Source: CAVRAW01 sp963716135 (lineage in GTDB: Bacteria; Planctomycetota; Planctomycetia; Pirellulales; JADZDJ01). Taken from it: 64,000 nucleotides of DNA. Made by a program: the position numbers and the translations under genes. This document shows positions 29,014 through 37,603 of the stretch, piece by piece; the stretch's first letter is position 1; every line of letters starts with the position of its first letter. Below the pieces are notes generated by a model. The model was not told where the DNA came from. It saw only the letters and a program-made list of their open reading frames with translations, and made no database searches. The stretch covers positions 3,162,001 through 3,226,000 of the forward strand of contig OY970289.1 of the NCBI GenBank assembly GCA_963716135.1, written 5' to 3'.

Positions 29014-29220
29014 ATGTTGATGCTATCGCGGAAAGTTGGAGAAAAGATCCGAATCGCCGACGATATCACTCTCGTCGTCACATCAATCCAGGGTGACCGA
29101 GTCAAAATCGGTATCGATGCACCCATGTCCATTAGCGTCTTGCGTGGCGAGCTAGTAAGCAACCTTCGAACATCACCAGGCTTGCGGACGAATAACTCAC
29201 TTGGAGAGGTTTGTGATTAG
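29014..29220 (+). CDS. csrA: Carbon storage regulator CsrA
   Basis: 68 residues from the ATG at 29014 (AGGAGG at 29002-29007; GTG at 29011 is too near the site). The N-terminus MLMLSRKVGEKIRIADDI and the segment RVKIGIDAPMSISVLRGEL are CsrA-typical, including the RGEL-type RNA-contact region. CsrA dimers bind GGA motifs in mRNA leaders and block or promote translation. The last 20 residues are not conserved-looking. A second, divergent CsrA lies at 43057-43254. Confidence 0.9.
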   Translation: MLMLSRKVGEKIRIADDITLVVTSIQGDRVKIGIDAPMSISVLRGELVSNLRTSPGLRTNNSLGEVCD

Positions 29221-29221
29221 C

Positions 29222-29485
29222 ATGCGAACGCGGCTTGGTCGTGCAAAAGGGCCGACGGCTGGAGTGTTCCTGGTCTTGCTGGTAATTCTGTTTAGCGTCC
29301 TCGGCCTGCAGCATGTCCTTGATCAAGCGGTTGGTGCTAACAGCAGCGCACTCCACATCGTCACCGATTACATCGATGGTGCGAATCTCAGCGAGTGGCT
29401 TACCGCGCAACGAATTCTGCCGCTCAGCCGGACCCACACACGGCTTCATAGTCGCTTGAGTTTCCGGCGCTCGACGACTGTCTAA
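29222..29485 (+). CDS. Small single-helix membrane protein running into repeat copy E (doubtful)
   Basis: From the ATG at 29222, 87 codons: basic N-terminus, then VFLVLLVILFSVLGLQHVLD helix. The last 25 codons lie inside repeat copy E and an IS scar, so the natural C-terminus is probably lost. The start is one base after the csrA stop, with GAGAGG upstream. No family recognised. Confidence 0.4.
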   Translation: MRTRLGRAKGPTAGVFLVLLVILFSVLGLQHVLDQAVGANSSALHIVTDYIDGANLSEWLTAQRILPLSRTHTRLHSRLSFRRSTTV

Positions 29486-29500
29486 AAAACACGGTCGATT
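29408..29500 (+). repeat. Dispersed palindromic repeat, copy E, with an IS-end scar
   Basis: CAACGAATTCTGCCGCTCAG at 29408, then directly GACCCACACACGGCTTCATA at 29432-29451 and AGTCGCTTGAGTTTCCGGCG. The middle of the left half is missing and is replaced by about 22 bp identical to the right tip of the IS element. Confidence 0.75.
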
Positions 29501-29551
29501 AATAAGATTTCCCGCAATCGACGAGTTGCTGAGGCGAATTCGGAGATTCAG

Positions 29552-29716
29552 TTATTTGCGATGCCGCCGTGCAAATGCCGCCACTCCAGTCAAACCCATA
29601 GCTGCCAGGAGCAACGTGCTGGGCTCAGGTACCGGCTGCACGCCGCCGCCCAAATGCGGACTCCTCTGGCTCGAGAATCCAATTAGGCTGCTCGGCGAAG
29701 TTGCGCAGATGCTTCG
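29552..29716 (-). pseudogene. Orphan PEP-CTERM sorting tail
   Basis: The minus strand, ending with TAA at 29554-29552, reads VPEPSTLLLAAMGLTGVAAF followed by ARRHRK: a PEP-CTERM signal (VPEP, hydrophobic helix, basic end) used by exosortase systems in planctomycetes. The open frame extends only about 55 codons back to a stop at 29719-29717 and has no start or body. It is the tail of a gene whose main part is gone or frame-broken. Confidence 0.65.
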
Positions 29717-29801
29717 TCATGTTGCGGCAGTCGCAATGTGGTTTGCTGCTGCGGCTGGCCGGACTGACGAATTTGCTGAAGACGGTAGCGAATATCTTCC
29801 A

Positions 29802-31328
29802 TCATCTCGGGCACAACGCTTCGATCAGATGCCAGGCCTCGGCGGCATGGTCGCTGGAGTGCAGCGCGTTGAATTGCTGGTCGGGCGGCAATTCGGCTCC
29901 AATCGCTTCGCGAATGGTATCTTTGGCGAAAAGCCGGGCGTTGTATCGCTGCGGGTATTTACGCCGCTGCTTGCGCGTGGGTGGAATGGGGTCCCGGTCA
30001 TAAACCACAACCGCCGCCGCCGGCGGGCCGGCCGGAAAAGTCATGTCTCCTGAAATCCAGTCGCCGCCGCGGGTCCGAGCCGCGGCGTGCTGCACTTCCT
30101 CGGGCGAAAGCACCTTGACCGCCAAAATTTCAAATCCGCTCTTTTCGATCATGTCGATCAGTTTGTCCTGGAAGCCCCGGCGAACGGCCTCTTGGCGCAG
30201 CACGAACACCCCCAATCCCTGATCGTGCATTTCCAAGGTCAGCCGCTTCGCCAAGATTTGCAACCAACGGTTTTCCGGACAAGCGGAAGCCAGCCGACCG
30301 AGTAGATCGGGCGAGGGGCCCCAATGGTGCTCCTGCAAATAAGTATGGAGCGCTTCCAAGCTGATCTCCACGCGAATTCCCAACTCGGCCGCCATGCTGC
30401 GCAGAATTCCGGCGTAGTCGTGCCCGAGTTTCTCCGCCGGCTTCAGGCCGGTATTCCCACAAGGCAGGCCGGAACGCGCCCCTTTGTGGTACACGGTGTG
30501 ATACGCCAGGCTATGAAAATAGTCGCTCGGATTAGGCACCAGGCAAAGGTTCTTGTGGCGTACCGCGCCATCCAACAGTTTGCGAGCCACGGTGGGCGGA
30601 TAGTACGCCACGCCGTTATAGCCGGAATGGGCGAGTCCCGATTCGCTGTATAAATCGCAGGGTTGAATTCCAGGCAAAGCGTTCAGCATGTTGCGCACTG
30701 TGTTCAGACATTGATCGTCGATCAGCATGTCGACGTCCTGGGAAGGTTCAATCTCCGGCAGCGCCTCGAACCACCGCAAGACGACGTATCGCACGCTCTG
30801 CTCGTCAAATTGGCGGAACAATCCGGTCAGGCCCATTTGATGTGGTATGAAGTGCAAAGAATCGCGGCGGCAAATCCGGCGCTTTAGAATTTTGCTGACG
30901 AACATCCACCGGGTTTTGCCTCCAGGGGCACGAAATGAAACAAGCCGCGGCCAACTGCACCGCTTGTGGAACGCGTGGAATAGGCACCCCAAGAGCGCCA
31001 CGAGCCAAAGCGGATTGAAGCAAAAGCGACAGGCGACGCTTTTGGCATGTCGCACTGCGTGGAACTTCCACAGATAAAACATTTTCGCGCCCGACAATAT
31101 CAAAACGTCGGCGTTGTTGTGCAGAACGAGCTTGCGGCGCTGCGAAAAAGTAAGTTTGTCGGCCAATTCTGGGTGCGCCGCTTGCAGCCGCGCGATGCAG
31201 CGCGCATCACGCGAAACGCCAAGATACTTGGAGTACCCTTCCTGGCGCAAACTCAGCCCGAGGTCGGCGTCCTGCACGCCGATTTCGATGAAGATGGGAT
31301 CCTGCGGCCAAACTGCGCGGGGATGCAT
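29802..31328 (-). CDS. Three-part protein: methyltransferase-like / nucleotidyltransferase-like / NDP-kinase-like
   Basis: 508 residues from the ATG at 31328 (GGAG nine bases upstream; a TTG at 31343 is in frame). The N-terminus IFIEIGVQDADLGLSLRQEG resembles the SAM-binding strand of a methyltransferase but is degenerate. Residues about 170-320 contain RWFEALPEIEPSQDVDMLID, a DxD pattern of minimal nucleotidyltransferases. The C-terminal 130 resemble nucleoside diphosphate kinase: KSGFEILAVKVLSPEEV and, near the end, FNALHSSD, equivalent to the NDPK catalytic NxxHGSD. It is divergent from the kinase-GT2 gene and lies in the glycan cluster. Function is unknown; nucleotide-sugar or polymer modification is a guess. 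Confidence 0.62.
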   Translation of the reverse strand: MHPRAVWPQDPIFIEIGVQDADLGLSLRQEGYSKYLGVSRDARCIARLQAAHPELADKLTFSQRRKLVLHNNADVLILSGAKMFYLWKFHAVRHAKSVACRFCFNPLWLVALLGCLFHAFHKRCSWPRLVSFRAPGGKTRWMFVSKILKRRICRRDSLHFIPHQMGLTGLFRQFDEQSVRYVVLRWFEALPEIEPSQDVDMLIDDQCLNTVRNMLNALPGIQPCDLYSESGLAHSGYNGVAYYPPTVARKLLDGAVRHKNLCLVPNPSDYFHSLAYHTVYHKGARSGLPCGNTGLKPAEKLGHDYAGILRSMAAELGIRVEISLEALHTYLQEHHWGPSPDLLGRLASACPENRWLQILAKRLTLEMHDQGLGVFVLRQEAVRRGFQDKLIDMIEKSGFEILAVKVLSPEEVQHAAARTRGGDWISGDMTFPAGPPAAAVVVYDRDPIPPTRKQRRKYPQRYNARLFAKDTIREAIGAELPPDQQFNALHSSDHAAEAWHLIEALCPR

Positions 31329-31571
31329 CGCCTGTGTCTCCAAGCACTGGATTTAGTGCCCGTCCAGATCGCCGCTGGCAAATGTGTAAACAAGCAGGCG
31401 ACAGCAGTGATAGCTGTTCGCACGGCATCTATGGACGAGTAATGTCGGTATCGGCGGCCTGCGATCGTTGGATAAAACCGTTTATGGAAGGCAATCTATC
31501 TTTGCGTGGCAAGCGGATTATTCCGATTAAAAAGCTACGTCTTGATTCGTTCAGTGCAGAAGTGAAGGAAA

Positions 31572-33170
31572 GTGCTATCACCAATGTCGATGTGCTCCAG
31601 CGCTATCGCCGATCAAGTCAGGCTGCGCCGATCGTTTCGTCGGGCGATGCAGTGGGATCGCGATCTGCCCGGTGATCTCGTCGAGCAGTTGTGGCGCGAT
31701 CCGCATGCACTCCTGGCACAGGGGCAAATACTTCAGGACAAACCACGCTGCATTACCGTGCGGCTCGATCATCCCCAGGGCACGTTTATCCTCAAACATC
31801 ACAACTGGGGTGGGCCAATTCGCTCTCTGAAGAGATCGCTCGGCCCCACGCGATTAAAACCGAGTTGGATCGATGGCCGCCACCTTCACAGCCTGGGAGT
31901 TCCCACGCCTCGCCCGCGCGCTTACATCGAACGGCGCATCGGTCCGCTAAACGTTTGTAGCTATTTGCTGACAGACTACATCGCCGGCACGACGCTCTAT
32001 CGTTTCATGCGATTCAATCACCCGAATGAGGATGTCGTGCATGGCCTGGCGCGCCAGGTGGCAGCCATTTGGCAGCGACTCGATGATCTGGGCATAAGTC
32101 ACAATGACCTCAAAACGGAAAACTTCTTGATCGACCTCGCCGGCCGCCTGTGGTTGATCGACTTGGAGAAGGTTAGGCGGCATGGCAATTTCGAAGAGGT
32201 CCGGCGCCGGCATGCCGAGGACGCCGTTCGACTGCTCCATCCGCGCAACTGGCGCACCAATCCCGCAGCCGCGGAGATTTTCCGTGAACAGCTATTGCAA
32301 ACAGCGGCCGGGAAACAATACACGGCTGGTCCCGGGGGCGCCGCGCATCCATTAACTCGCCCCGCGCCGGCATTTAACCGGCCAGCGCAATTGCTGACGG
32401 TATTGACGCCCTGCCGCAACCACGAATTGGTAATTGCCGATTGTCTGAACTCGGTGCGCGACATCGCCGACGAAATTCTCGTGGTCGACACAGGCTCGAC
32501 CGACCGCACGCTCCAAATTGCCCGGAAATACGACAGCTGCCGCGTCATTCACCGGACCGGCGCCGATGACGGAACGGATTTTGAGAATCGGGCGGCCGAG
32601 CATGCCCGACATGCATGGATCCTGCGGATTCTTCCCAACGAGCGGGTGAGCCCCGATTTGGCCGTTGAAATTCAACAGCTCCTCGCCTCCGAGCCAGCCG
32701 AAGACGGCTTCAAAGTCACGCGGCGGTACTGCTATTGGGGTCAACTGCTGCGTTATGGGATGTTTCGGAACGATTCGTCTGTGCGGTTGTATCGCCGGGA
32801 AAAAGGCCATTTTGAATTGCGTAATGGACGGTTCGAAGTGGTCATCTCCAGCGGCAAATCAGGCCGCCTGTTATCGAAGTTAGTGTATCAGGCATGTTGG
32901 AGCGTCAGTCAGTATTTGAAGGAGACGCTGCAACTCGCCGCCGATAGCGCCGACCATGCTCCGCCGGTGCCGCCGCTAAGACCGAATCTTGGATTCGTGC
33001 CTTGGCGTGCCACGTGGCAATTTTTCCAGTCGTATGTCCTGCGTTTTGGATGGCTTGACGGCTGGATTGGCTTGCACGCCGCCTGCCTGTCGGCAATTTC
33101 GACCTATCTGCGCGGTGCAACGCTGGGATCAATCGATGCCGCAGTCGCAATTTCCGGGGCTCGAAGATGA
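31572..33170 (+). CDS. WaaP-like sugar kinase fused to a degenerate GT2 glycosyltransferase
   Basis: About 532 residues. Residues about 45-230 are a lipopolysaccharide-kinase-like fold: KHHNWGG (Lys), LTDYIAGTTLYRFM, and the catalytic HNDLKTENFLID with LWLIDLEKV in place of DFG. From about 270 a GT2 domain begins (LTVLTPCRNHELVIADCLNS, VVDTGSTDRTLQIARKYDSC, SSVRLYRREKG). The metal-binding DADER of the neighbouring GT2 is replaced by LPNER, so this domain probably does not transfer sugar. The start is uncertain: GTG 31572 or ATG 31584. It is followed 207 bp later by an intact GT2 gene. Confidence 0.8.
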   Translation: MLSPMSMCSSAIADQVRLRRSFRRAMQWDRDLPGDLVEQLWRDPHALLAQGQILQDKPRCITVRLDHPQGTFILKHHNWGGPIRSLKRSLGPTRLKPSWIDGRHLHSLGVPTPRPRAYIERRIGPLNVCSYLLTDYIAGTTLYRFMRFNHPNEDVVHGLARQVAAIWQRLDDLGISHNDLKTENFLIDLAGRLWLIDLEKVRRHGNFEEVRRRHAEDAVRLLHPRNWRTNPAAAEIFREQLLQTAAGKQYTAGPGGAAHPLTRPAPAFNRPAQLLTVLTPCRNHELVIADCLNSVRDIADEILVVDTGSTDRTLQIARKYDSCRVIHRTGADDGTDFENRAAEHARHAWILRILPNERVSPDLAVEIQQLLASEPAEDGFKVTRRYCYWGQLLRYGMFRNDSSVRLYRREKGHFELRNGRFEVVISSGKSGRLLSKLVYQACWSVSQYLKETLQLAADSADHAPPVPPLRPNLGFVPWRATWQFFQSYVLRFGWLDGWIGLHAACLSAISTYLRGATLGSIDAAVAISGARR

Positions 33171-33377
33171 ACAGGCCTGGAAAGACTTCGTTCCCGACTC
33201 CGTGCACGATTTAGCTGTCTTCCGGCCGGCAATTTCGGGAGATGACCAAGGAATTGCCGCAGAAGCCATCGTTTCCACCGAACCAAGTCAGCAACCAAAG
33301 CGAGCTGCTGCCTAATTGTCGCCAGGAATCTGTCGATCAATTCACAACCTATGCAAACGTCCTAGCAGGAGTGTCTC

Positions 33378-34253
33378 ATGCAAAACAAGCTCACCGTATT
33401 GATTCCCTGCAAAAACGAAGTGAAGAACATTCGGCTTTGCGTCGAATCGGCTCGCGGCATCGCCGACGAAATCCTCGTCGCAGATTCAGGGTCGACCGAT
33501 GGCACCTTGGAAGTGGTCCGCTCGATGGGCGATTGCCGCATCATCGAGCGCGAGTACATTCACTCGGGCAATTTCAAGAATTGGGCCATCCCGCAAGCCG
33601 CCCATCCATGGATATTGATTGTCGATGCCGATGAGCGCGTGACACCCGAGTTGGCGGCGGAAATTAAACAAGTTCTGCACTCTCCCGCTCATGACGGCTA
33701 CCACATCCTACGGCGAAATTACATTTTTGGCCGCGAGATTAAACACTGTGGATGGAATAAAGACCATGCGTTGCGATTGTTCCGTCGCGACGTGGGTCGC
33801 TATTGCGATCGCCGCGTGCATGCCGACGTGATCATTTCCACCGGCAACGTGGGCCGAATGAAAGCCAAGTTCCTGCACTACACGTACTGGTCGATGGAAC
33901 AGTACATGGAGAAGTTCGATCGGTACACGACGTTGGCGGCAAAAGACTTGTACGGCAAAGGCCGGAGCGTCTCGCCGATCGCCCTGCTGCTGGGGCCGCC
34001 GCTTCGATTCCTGAATCTGTATCTCGTGAGAGGCGGAATTTTGGACGGCGTGCCCGGACTGATGCTCTGCTGGCTGTCGTCGTATTATTCGTTCGTGCGG
34101 CAGGTCAAACTGTGGGTCATGCGCCATGGATTGCCCCAGCCCGATCCAGAAGCAGAATCCGCGCAGCGCGCGACGGCACTGTCGAGTCACCCAGAAAGCT
34201 CGCAATCGAAAGACTCGGCGGCTGCCGATCAGGAAGCCCGGAAGGCGGCTTAA
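33378..34253 (+). CDS. GT2 glycosyltransferase (WaaE/KdtX-like)
   Basis: 291 residues, ATG preceded by AGGAG at 33366-33370. LTVLIPCKNEVKNIRLCVES, VADSGSTDGTLEVV and ILIVDADERVTPEL (DxD metal site), then NKDHALRLFRRDVGRYCDRR, match the lipooligosaccharide GT2 group. A membrane-associated C-terminal amphipathic region and a polar tail follow. It transfers a sugar from a nucleotide donor to an envelope glycan. Same strand as the kinase-GT2 fusion; convergent with the GT4 gene that ends 15 bp downstream. Confidence 0.88.
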   Translation: MQNKLTVLIPCKNEVKNIRLCVESARGIADEILVADSGSTDGTLEVVRSMGDCRIIEREYIHSGNFKNWAIPQAAHPWILIVDADERVTPELAAEIKQVLHSPAHDGYHILRRNYIFGREIKHCGWNKDHALRLFRRDVGRYCDRRVHADVIISTGNVGRMKAKFLHYTYWSMEQYMEKFDRYTTLAAKDLYGKGRSVSPIALLLGPPLRFLNLYLVRGGILDGVPGLMLCWLSSYYSFVRQVKLWVMRHGLPQPDPEAESAQRATALSSHPESSQSKDSAAADQEARKAA

Positions 34254-34267
34254 GTGCCGCTGGTCGT

Positions 34268-35408
34268 TCATGCAGCGCGGGATCGCACGCTGCCGATCAG
34301 GTGGGGCGCTGCGCTGGCGAGCACTTCCCCGTAAACGGCGATGGTTTCTTCGACCATTCGCTGGGCCGTGAAGTGTTGTTCGGCTCGTAATTTCGCCCGC
34401 TCGGCCATCGCCCGCAGGGCCGGCAGATCCGTCAGAGCATTATTAAGAGCGGTTGCCAAGGTAACTGGGTCGCGCGGCGGCACTAGGATTGCTACCCGTG
34501 CATTGGCCGGTCCATGGTCCCCCAAGACTTCCGGAATGCCGCCCGCTGTGGTGGCCACGATTGGCGCTCCGGCAAACATGGCGTCGATGAGCGTCGAACA
34601 TAACCCTTCCAGATGAGAGGGCATGACAAACAAATCGGCCGCGCGGAGCAAGTCTGGAACATCTTGACGATAGCCCAAAAACCTGATGGCGCTGCGCGAT
34701 TCCCAAACGGCTTGCCTGCGTCTCTAATTGCTGGCGCAAATCGCCATCACCTGCCAGCATCAGTCGAATTCGGGGAAATCGCGCCAGCACTTTCGGCATG
34801 GCCTGCAGCAAATAGGTGTGCCCTTTGTGGTCGGTCAGCGTGGCAACGCACAGCAGTAACGGATCGTCGTCAGCTACCCCCAGTGATTCCCGACCACGCC
34901 GGCGATCACCACTTCTCCCGCGGCAAGGATCGACGCCGTCGTGCACCACTCTTAGAGTTCTGTTGTCCAGTCCGCTGGTTCGGCAAACATCGGCCACCGC
35001 GGCGGATACGGCGATGACCCGATCAGCCAGACGGCGGTATCGCCACGCGGAGCGGATCGGGAAATCGACTCGCCGAGCAACCACGCGGGCAGCAATCGGT
35101 AACCGCCAAGCTGCCAGGCCGCCGCCGCCGAGAGAGTGCGAATCATGAAGATGCAGCACATCCGGCTGTATTCTTCGCAGCAACTGCCGAGTGTGCCACA
35201 TGGCTCTGAGCCCGCGGCCGTTGCCCGCCAGCGGCAACACCTGAAATCCTTCGCGCTGCATCCGCTGCGCAAAGGAACCACCGGCACGAGCAAGTAATAC
35301 ATTTCGGTGCCCTCTCTCCGCCAAGCCGTGTACCAACAATCGGGCCTGTTCTTCGCCCCCGTGCCAGCCACGCTCAGTTGAGACGTGAACGACGGTCAGT
35401 GGTTTCAC
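34268..35408 (-). CDS. GT4 glycosyltransferase, one frameshift
   Basis: GTG start at 35408 (VKPLTVVHVSTERGWHGGEE), with a TTG at 35453 as an in-frame alternative. The N-terminal Rossmann half includes DVLHLHDSHSLGGG and VIAVSAAVADVC. The UDP-sugar half includes LLLCVATLTDHKGHTYLL, the frame break near 34690, then FLGYRQDVPDLLRAADLFVM, PSHLEGLCSTLIDAMFAGAP and TTAGGIPEVL (the E-x7-E donor-binding motif). Joined length is about 380 residues, normal for GT4. It would extend an envelope glycan in the cytoplasm. Confidence 0.85.
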
Positions 35409-35632
35409 GATGGTCTCTAGGAATTTGCGGCTGCGGAACTCGCTGGGGGACAAAGAGTAACGTCGAGCCCGCAGCGCGTCAATTGACCAAGCCGCTCACC
35501 TGTTTATGGCTGGGGGCACCCGCAAATCTTGCGTATCCTCGCTGCCTTAACTAATCTGAAGTTCTGCCGCTTCTTGTCTATTCGCCGTCAGCGCCATGGT
35601 CGGCCTGCCCCATCCCCCTGGGAGGGTCGTCA

Positions 35633-37198
35633 GTGCATCGCATTGCTGAATTCTTCTCGGGGCATTTTTCCCTTTCCCTGCGACGTGGAAAAACAGGCCC
35701 ACGGCACGCTCACGACCTCAATCGCCGTCTCGATTTCGAGCGACTCGAAAGCCGGCAAATGTTGGCCGCCTCGTCGTTGAGTTTTTCCGATGGGAATATC
35801 ACTTCGCTTAGCCCGATCGCGGTCAGCCAATCCACGGGTGAGAAACCACAGTCAAAACTCTGGATGAACGACGGGCATTGGTGGAGCGTGATGCCCGACA
35901 AAACCGGCACCTGGATTTGGCGACTGGATGGAACTGCCTGGACGCACGTGTTGCAGCTTTCGGCCCAGACCAAGATACGTGCCGACGTGCTATCGCAAGG
36001 CGACTTGGTGCAAATTCTGCTTGTCGACGCTTCGAAGCCGGCAAATTCACGATTGGCTACCGTTGAATATGTGGCTGGAACGCCGGGCTCATATCAACCA
36101 TGGTCGGTGCGGCCAGATTTAACGAGCGTTCCGCTTTCTAATAGCGACGAGACCGCCACGTTGGCCGTCGACTCGACCGGCGAAATGTGGATTGTGTCCG
36201 ACGTCACCACGACCGTTGAGGTTCGCCACAGCGCTTATCCATATATTTCTGTCAGCGCACCCATAACCATCGGCACGGGGATATCGAAAGACGACATTTC
36301 CGTCATCACCGCGATGCCCAACGGCCAAGTGGGAGTCTTGTGGTCGAACCAGCAAGCGAAGCGATTTTATTTCAGCACGCATCAAGACGGCGACGACCCT
36401 GGCTCCTGGTCAGCCGTCGAAGTTCCTGCAAATCAGTCGGCGCTGAAAGTGGGACACGGCATGGCGGATGACCATCTTAATTTCGCGGTCGCTTCCGATG
36501 GAACTTTGTACGCGGCCATTAAGACCAGCTACGATACTTCCGGAAAAGCCAAAATCGGCCTGCTGATTCGCCGGCCATCGGGCACGTGGGACCCGTTGTA
36601 CACCGTCGATACTGGAGGCACGCGGCCGCTCGTGCTGCTCGATGAAGCCATTGGACGGTTGATGGTCGTCTTTGCAACCGCCACCACGGGCGGAAACATT
36701 GTGTTCCGCGAAACGCCGTTGGACCAAATCGCATTTTCAGCACGAACCATGCTCATCCGAGGCCATCTCGATAATGTAACCAGCACTAAGCAAAACGTTG
36801 CGGATCAAATCGTTGTCATGGCAGGCAACGGTGAAAAAAGCGCCACGAAAGCGTTTAGCGCTTTACTCACGATACCACTCACCGCGCCGCCGCCGTCGGA
36901 CCCGATTTTGTTCGTGAATGCCGGTCTCGACCAAACGATTAAGTTGCCGGCCGAAGCGAAGCTGCACAGTGTTGTTACCCAAGGCGGCGCAGCGATTCCG
37001 GCAGGCACGGTGCTAATTACATGGAGTTGCAGCAGCGGCCCCGGCACCGTGATATTCTCCGATCCAACGCTGTTGGACACCACAGCGACATTTAGCGTCG
37101 AGGGCACCTATACGCTGCGCATCACGGCCGACGATGGCCAGCAAACCGCGCTCGACGAGCTCGTCGTCGTCGTCAATCCGGTGTCGGCCACCCTCTGA
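35633..37198 (+). CDS. Secreted planctomycete protein with LEPR-XLL-type motif and C-terminal PKD-like domain
   Basis: 521 residues from the GTG at 35633 (GGAGGG eight bases upstream). RLDFERLESRQMLAAS near residue 35 is the planctomycete-specific LEPR-XLL sorting/processing motif at the end of an atypical signal. Residues about 55-430 form repeated beta strands (sialidase/beta-propeller-like reads such as STGEMWIVSDV, MPNGQVGVLW, ASDGTLYAAI). The last 90 are an immunoglobulin/PKD-like domain (VNAGLDQTIKLPAEAKLHSV, GTYTLRITADDGQQ). Extracellular or surface-attached, function unknown. Its position inside glycosyltransferase genes suggests a modified surface protein. Confidence 0.8.
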   Translation: MHRIAEFFSGHFSLSLRRGKTGPRHAHDLNRRLDFERLESRQMLAASSLSFSDGNITSLSPIAVSQSTGEKPQSKLWMNDGHWWSVMPDKTGTWIWRLDGTAWTHVLQLSAQTKIRADVLSQGDLVQILLVDASKPANSRLATVEYVAGTPGSYQPWSVRPDLTSVPLSNSDETATLAVDSTGEMWIVSDVTTTVEVRHSAYPYISVSAPITIGTGISKDDISVITAMPNGQVGVLWSNQQAKRFYFSTHQDGDDPGSWSAVEVPANQSALKVGHGMADDHLNFAVASDGTLYAAIKTSYDTSGKAKIGLLIRRPSGTWDPLYTVDTGGTRPLVLLDEAIGRLMVVFATATTGGNIVFRETPLDQIAFSARTMLIRGHLDNVTSTKQNVADQIVVMAGNGEKSATKAFSALLTIPLTAPPPSDPILFVNAGLDQTIKLPAEAKLHSVVTQGGAAIPAGTVLITWSCSSGPGTVIFSDPTLLDTTATFSVEGTYTLRITADDGQQTALDELVVVVNPVSATL

Positions 37199-37603
37199 GC
37201 CCGAGTCAAACTCTTCGCCGGCCGAGAGTCGGAAGGACTCCCATTTGCTGTTTTCGGGCCGGCAGAACTACGGCAATTGGCCGGATGCTAGCACGTAAGT
37301 GTTAAGATTTACGCTTCCCGGCGCCGCTGTCGACCTCATCGGGCGCGCCTGATTCCCTGCTCCAATTCCGCACTACCACAGCAAATGTGACGGTTGTGCG
37401 GGTTGCAATGTGGATCGTACATGAATTCGCTCGAATTGGGAGTTGTCGGAAGCGGCCCAGTAATGCTGAAAGCGCCGATTATTCTTATTACAAGGGGTTG
37501 CCGAAGCGGCGTCCGCTAACGCCGCATTCGCCGGCACTGTCAATTCGACGTGCGATCGGCACCCGTTCTGAATCGCGCGTTCAGGAAATTTACTGAGGAA
37601 TTC
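37199..37603. other. Intergenic, no gene seen
   Basis: About 400 bp between the secreted protein and the GT9 gene. No supported frame. GAGG at 37593-37596 may serve a GTG start at 37604. Confidence 0.4.
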
